Of a stretch of 16,771 nt of DNA, positions 14,113 to 16,771 are shown in pieces. Under the pieces are notes generated by a model. That model saw nothing but the letters and a program-made list of their open reading frames with translations, was not told the origin of the DNA and ran no database searches. Source of the DNA: Nitrospirota bacterium (lineage in GTDB: Bacteria > Nitrospirota > Nitrospiria > Nitrospirales > NS-4); contig VBON01000010.1 of assembly GCA_005877525.1 (NCBI GenBank), positions 1 to 16,771 on the forward strand, in the 5' to 3' direction. The translations under genes and the position numbers were made by a program. Within the stretch, counting starts at the first letter, position 1; each line of letters opens with the position of its first letter.

Positions 14113-14526
14113 TTGGGCGGAACAAACCCGTACATCGAACAGGCGAACTTCGAGCTACCGAAGAAGCCCTACAAATTAACTATCCTGGGGAGCAGTTCAC
14201 CGATCGTAATTGATGTGGACCCTGCGAAAATCCCTTATGGCCCGACGGGCCAACCCGGGAGTGTTCTCGACATTGCGATGGGCGCGGACATTGGGTTAGA
14301 ACATGTCTGCGGAGGCGTCTGCGCCTGCTCGACCTGCCACGTGAAGATCAAGCAGGGTCTTGAATCGTGTAGCCCAGCCACCGATGACGAACTCGACCAA
14401 CTGGATGAAGCCCCCGACATCTCCTTGCAGTCGCGACTAGGATGCCAGTGCGTGCCGAACGGTACGATGGATATCGTGGTCGAAATTCCCGCCTGGAATA
14501 AGAATCTCGTCAGAGAAGGGCACTAG
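14113..14526 (+). CDS. fdx: ISC-type [2Fe-2S] ferredoxin
   Basis: This 137-residue adrenodoxin-like ferredoxin binds its cluster through C66, C72 and C75 in CGGVCACSTCHV and C111 in the later GCQC segment, giving the C-x5-C-x2-C-x35-C pattern of ISC-type Fdx. It would supply electrons to IscS/IscU-based Fe-S assembly or to other oxidoreductases. The start is TTG 14113: an in-frame TAA lies 24 bases upstream and no ATG intervenes, and GAGGGGGG precedes it. It is about 25 residues longer than E. coli Fdx, mostly at the N terminus. It sits alone, antisense between two tRNA genes, about 2 kb from the iscS operon rather than inside it. C113 is an extra cysteine. Confidence 0.92.
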   Translation: MGGTNPYIEQANFELPKKPYKLTILGSSSPIVIDVDPAKIPYGPTGQPGSVLDIAMGADIGLEHVCGGVCACSTCHVKIKQGLESCSPATDDELDQLDEAPDISLQSRLGCQCVPNGTMDIVVEIPAWNKNLVREGH

Positions 14527-14559
14527 ATCCCGGTTTGGATAGCCGCTATCGAAGCAAGT

Positions 14560-14645
14560 TGGCTGGGGGACGAGGATTCGAACCTCGGTAGACAGATCCA
14601 GAGTCAGATCCAGAGTCTGTCGTCCTACCACTAGACGATCCCCCA
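14560..14645 (-). tRNA. tRNA-Gln (anticodon CUG) with a 12-base duplication in the anticodon arm
   Basis: Acceptor TGGGGGA pairs with TCCCCCA. The D arm (GTCT/GGAC), the T arm (CGAGG-TTCGAAT-CCTCG), discriminator G and encoded CCA (14562-14560) are all intact. The anticodon arm should read ACAGA, loop CTCTGGA, TCTGT. Instead the plus-strand unit cagatccagagt occurs twice in direct tandem (14593-14604 and 14605-14616), so the loop sequence CTCTGGA appears twice, giving 86 bases instead of 74. Anticodon CTG lies at 14613-14611 and again at 14601-14599. Either a 4-5 bp stem forms with a 7-base loop and 12 extra bases bulge out, or the loop grows to 19 bases. It may be a functional oddity, a pseudo-tRNA or an assembly artefact. 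Confidence 0.85.
14593..14616. repeat. Perfect 12-bp tandem duplication inside tRNA-Gln
   Basis: The unit cagatccagagt (plus strand) occurs at 14593-14604 and is repeated without change at 14605-14616. The unit covers the anticodon loop and one side of its stem. Identity of the copies points to a recent slippage event or an assembly error. Confidence 0.95.
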
Positions 14646-14659
14646 ACCTGTGGCAAAAT

Positions 14660-14688
14660 ATTATCGTTGTCTCAACCGATCAAGTCAA
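14660..14688 (-). promoter_or_regulatory. Promoter of tRNA-Gln, embedded in the end of gltX
   Basis: On the minus strand TTGACT (14688-14683), exactly 17 bases, then GATAAT (14665-14660). The -35 lies in the last codons of gltX. The predicted start is about eight bases before the mature tRNA 5' end. The tRNA could therefore be made both from this promoter and by processing of the gltX transcript. Confidence 0.6.
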
Positions 14689-16075
14689 TGGCCTTTCGCA
14701 GCCGCAAGAGGGTCCGTTCTCGCCCTAACAGCAGCATGACATCGAATATTCCGGGACTAATGGTCCGCCCCGTGAGCGCGGCTCGTACCGGCTGAGCGAG
14801 TTGATTCATCGTCAATCCCGTGTCCGTGAGAACTGCTTTAAATCCTCGCTCGAGGTCGGCATGATCAAAGGAAGCCTGCTCGATAATGAAATACAGCAGA
14901 GTCAGGGCAGGTTGGATTTGGGACGTGAGGAATTGTTGCGCCCCCGGTTCGATCGATACGACCGCCCCTAAAAAAGGGGCCGCTTTTTCGGCCATCTCCA
15001 ACAGAGTTCTCGATCGATCCCGCAGCACGGTAACCAGCCGTTCGAGCCACTCAGAATCCAACACAGCGTCTTCAGCCACCAGCGTTTGCTTCTTCAGAAT
15101 CGGCACCAATAAGTCCGCAAGGCGCTTCGGATCGGCCTGCCGGATATAGTGGCTATTCAGCCAGATCAGTTTCTCCCCGTTAAAGGCAGCGGCCGACTTA
15201 TTGATATGATCGAGGGTGAATTTGTCCACCATCTCCTTCAGCGAGAAAATTTCCTGATCGCCGAACGACCATCCTAATCGGACCAAGTAATTCACTAAGG
15301 CTTCGGGCAAGTAGCCTGCCTCCTGGTATTCGAGGACCGATGTCGCGCCATGCCGTTTGGAGAGCTTCACTTTGTCCACACCAAGAATCATGGACAGATG
15401 CCCAAAACACGGAGGTTGATACCCCAGCGCTTCATAGAGAAGGATTTGGCGAGGCGTATTGTTGAGATGGTCATCGCCCCGGATGACATGCGTGATGCCC
15501 ATAGCCGCGTCGTCCACCACCGCTCCAAAGTTATAGGTCGGCATGCCGTTCGAGCGCATGATGACGAGGTCATCAAGTTGACTGTTCTCAAACACCACGC
15601 GGCCTTTCACCAAATCCTTTACCACCGTGTGCCCGGTCTGCGGAGTTACGAAGCGTACTGCCGCGGGCCTACCCTTAGGCGGCGGATCGGTCCTTCCAAA
15701 GCAACGGCGATCGTATTTGGGAAGCTCCTTGCGCGCCAGCGCCTCCTTCCGGCGAACGTCGAGCTCTTCCTCCGAACAATAACAATAGTAGGCCCTGCCC
15801 TGCCCAATAAGGCGTTCAGCATGTTCGGTATAGAGGGGCAGCCGCTCGGTCTGATATACCGGACCCTCATCCCAGTCCAGCCCCACCCATTTCATCCCAT
15901 CGAGAATCGCGGTAATGGCTTCCGGCGTGGAGCGTTCCCGGTCAGTATCCTCAATCCTGAGAATAAACACACCGTTCTCGTGTCTGGCGAATAACCAGTT
16001 GAAAAGGGCCGTCCGTATACCCCCGATGTGAAGATATCCTGTAGGACTCGGGGCAAACCGAACGCGAACCGTCAT
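14672..16075 (-). CDS. gltX: Glutamyl-tRNA synthetase
   Basis: This is a class I synthetase of 467 residues, the usual bacterial GluRS length. The HIGH motif is HIGG (16-19) after RFAPSPTGYL. The KMSKS motif is KLSKR (237-241), and RIEDTDRERS and YNFGAVVDDAAMGITHVIRGDDH are diagnostic GluRS segments. C98, C100 and C125 match zinc-ligand positions known in E. coli GluRS, but the residue at 127 is Gly, not His. The start is ATG 16075 with AAGGAG nine bases upstream; the frame is open 18 codons further, without support. It attaches glutamate to tRNA-Glu and, in bacteria without GlnRS, to tRNA-Gln for GatCAB amidation. Both tRNA genes lie downstream on the same strand. Whether it is discriminating cannot be told from sequence here. 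Confidence 0.96.
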   Translation of the reverse strand: MTVRVRFAPSPTGYLHIGGIRTALFNWLFARHENGVFILRIEDTDRERSTPEAITAILDGMKWVGLDWDEGPVYQTERLPLYTEHAERLIGQGRAYYCYCSEEELDVRRKEALARKELPKYDRRCFGRTDPPPKGRPAAVRFVTPQTGHTVVKDLVKGRVVFENSQLDDLVIMRSNGMPTYNFGAVVDDAAMGITHVIRGDDHLNNTPRQILLYEALGYQPPCFGHLSMILGVDKVKLSKRHGATSVLEYQEAGYLPEALVNYLVRLGWSFGDQEIFSLKEMVDKFTLDHINKSAAAFNGEKLIWLNSHYIRQADPKRLADLLVPILKKQTLVAEDAVLDSEWLERLVTVLRDRSRTLLEMAEKAAPFLGAVVSIEPGAQQFLTSQIQPALTLLYFIIEQASFDHADLERGFKAVLTDTGLTMNQLAQPVRAALTGRTISPGIFDVMLLLGRERTLLRLRKAIDLIG

Positions 16076-16100
16076 CCCTTCATTCTCCTTAAGATACCGA

Positions 16101-16129
16101 TATGTAATCGATTTTATCTCTCTTGACAA
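16101..16129 (-). promoter_or_regulatory. Promoter of gltX
   Basis: On the minus strand TTGTCA (16129-16124), 17 bases, then TACATA (16106-16101), about 26 bases before the gltX ATG. Its -35 overlaps the -35 of the divergent regulator promoter. Confidence 0.55.
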
Positions 16130-16152
16130 GCTGTTTTATAAGATGCTACCTT
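16123..16152 (+). promoter_or_regulatory. Promoter of the Rrf2 regulator-iscS operon
   Basis: TTGACA (16123-16128) is followed by 18 bases and TACCTT (16147-16152). The -35 is consensus and the -10 is weak, as expected for a regulated promoter. The predicted start near 16159 gives a leader of about 64 bases. The hexamer lies in CTTGACAAG, a small palindrome shared with the divergent gltX promoter. Confidence 0.45.
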
Positions 16153-16222
16153 ATACCCGACTGAGATGGTCTCCGATGCTATTAGTCGGCGACCTGAACC
16201 ATCGGATATACGAGAGAACACG

Positions 16223-16678
16223 ATGTTGAAGCTTTCCAAGAAAACTGACTATGCCCTCATGGCTGTCCAATATATGGCCTCTAAAAATTCCCTTCTGGCC
16301 GTCAATACGAAGGAGATGGCCGAAGAATACCGCATCCCGGTGGAGCTTTTGGCCAAGGTCCTTCAAAAATTGGGCAAAAAGGGCTTGGTCATTAGCCAGA
16401 ATGGACCAAAGGGGGGATACCTCTTGGCGAAGGCCGCGAGCGATATTTCCGTCTTATCTGTGATTCAAGCGCTCGAAGGCCATATCGGCATTACTGAATG
16501 CTATCATAATGAGGACTCCCATTGTGTCCAGATGGCGCGCTGCAATATCCGGACTCCACTACGCAATATTCAAAATAGCATTTACTCGCTCCTTGAGAGT
16601 ATGTCGATCGAGGATATGACGACCTTCAGCACCACAATTCAACCGACGCGCACCGATTCACTGGCGTTCAAAGGATAA
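16223..16678 (+). CDS. Rrf2/IscR-family Fe-S-sensing transcriptional regulator
   Basis: From ATG 16223 this is a 151-residue protein, the normal Rrf2 length. The frame is open 19 codons further left, but that part has no family similarity and would start in the promoter leader. Residues 1-70 form the winged helix-turn-helix: LSKKTDYALMAVQYMA, recognition segment RIPVELLAKVLQKLGKKGL and wing NGPKGGYLL. Cysteines C93, C101 and C107 are the expected Fe-S ligands, spaced C-x7-C-x5-C rather than the C-x5-C-x5-C of E. coli IscR. It is followed 13 bp later by iscS. By family knowledge it represses its own isc operon when loaded with a cluster. Calling it IscR itself is likely but not certain. Confidence 0.9.
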   Translation: MLKLSKKTDYALMAVQYMASKNSLLAVNTKEMAEEYRIPVELLAKVLQKLGKKGLVISQNGPKGGYLLAKAASDISVLSVIQALEGHIGITECYHNEDSHCVQMARCNIRTPLRNIQNSIYSLLESMSIEDMTTFSTTIQPTRTDSLAFKG

Positions 16679-16684
16679 AAGGAG
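16677..16684 (+). promoter_or_regulatory. Ribosome-binding site of iscS
   Basis: AAAAGGAG lies seven bases before ATG 16692 and overlaps the stop codon of the Rrf2 gene, indicating translational coupling. Confidence 0.7.
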
Positions 16685-16691
16685 CTCCACG

Positions 16692-16771
16692 ATGAAGTTT
16701 CCAATCTTCATGGATAATCATTCTACAACGCCGATGGATCCGCGGGTTCTTGAGGTGATGTTACCCTATTT
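16692..16771 (+). CDS. iscS: Cysteine desulfurase IscS, N-terminal fragment cut by the window edge
   Basis: Only the first 26 codons are visible, running off the right edge. The sequence MKFPIFMDNHSTTPMDPRVL followed by EVMLPY closely matches the start of IscS/NifS-type desulfurases (xxDNxATTPxDPRVLExMLPYF). These PLP enzymes take sulfur from cysteine for Fe-S cluster and tRNA thiolation pathways. It follows the Rrf2-type regulator by 13 bases with a strong ribosome-binding site, the usual iscR-iscS arrangement. The PLP lysine and sulfur-carrying cysteine lie outside the window. IscS is preferred over NifS or SufS because of the regulator and the nearby ISC-type ferredoxin. Confidence 0.9.
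   Translation, partial: MKFPIFMDNHSTTPMDPRVLEVMLPY

Noticed and set aside
13922..14179. 85-codon plus-strand frame overlapping the tRNA-Glu promoter and ferredoxin start
   Set aside because: It is antisense to the tRNA promoter and out of frame with the clear ferredoxin coding region.
14593..14616. A tRNA intron as explanation for the extra 12 bases
   Set aside because: Bacterial tRNA introns are self-splicing and much longer, and 12 bases cannot form an archaeal-type bulge-helix-bulge. Exact tandem identity points to duplication instead.
15350..15994. 214-codon plus-strand open frame
   Set aside because: It is the antisense shadow of gltX, whose HIGH-like, KMSKS-like and zinc-site motifs are all in the minus-strand frame.
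1..16771. CRISPR arrays, insertion sequences or prophage modules
   Set aside because: No regularly spaced repeats, transposase or integrase motifs, or terminal inverted repeats were seen. The only mobile-element hint is the small excisionase-like HTH gene.

Overview
The window looks like a chromosomal segment of a Gram-negative, PEP-CTERM/exosortase-bearing bacterium, most plausibly Nitrospira or a close relative. The evidence is a PrsK/PrsR kinase-regulator pair, a PEP-CTERM-type sugar transferase and deacetylase, an ISC-type Fe-S region and the protein sequence style. The taxonomic call is inference from family recognition, not from a search.

Region 1 (1-10211, all minus strand) is an exopolysaccharide locus. 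It reads right to left: a short polyprenyl-phosphate sugar transferase, a polysaccharide deacetylase with altered catalytic residues, a gap carrying a good sigma70-type promoter, a UDP-GlcNAc-type 6-dehydrogenase, a PEP mutase fused to a nucleotidyltransferase-like domain, a 2OG-Fe(II) oxygenase, a stand-alone cytidylyltransferase-like enzyme, and then prsK and prsR (prsR runs off the left edge). Several genes are tightly packed or overlap by ATGA. The gene set suggests that a phosphonate head group is made, activated with a nucleotide and attached to a surface polysaccharide, under PrsK/PrsR sigma54-type control. The enzyme that would pull the PEP mutase equilibrium forward is not in the window.

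Region 2 (10212-13850, mostly plus strand) is regulatory. It holds two tandem paralogous LuxR-type regulators with nearly identical DNA-binding domains, a rho-independent-like terminator, a single-domain Rcp1-type response regulator, a minus-strand mini-operon with a small helix-turn-helix protein, and an unrecognised 167-residue protein.

Region 3 (13852-16771) is translation and Fe-S housekeeping: tRNA-Glu(CUC), an ISC-type [2Fe-2S] ferredoxin on the opposite strand, a tRNA-Gln(CUG), gltX, then divergently an Rrf2/IscR-like regulator and the start of iscS. gltX, trnQ and trnE share a strand, which fits a GluRS that charges both tRNAs, although the sequence cannot prove that. The most striking single observation is that the tRNA-Gln gene carries a perfect 12-bp tandem duplication covering the anticodon loop and one side of its stem, yet keeps an intact acceptor, D and T arm, an encoded CCA and a near-consensus promoter. 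No insertion sequence, CRISPR array or rRNA gene was seen.
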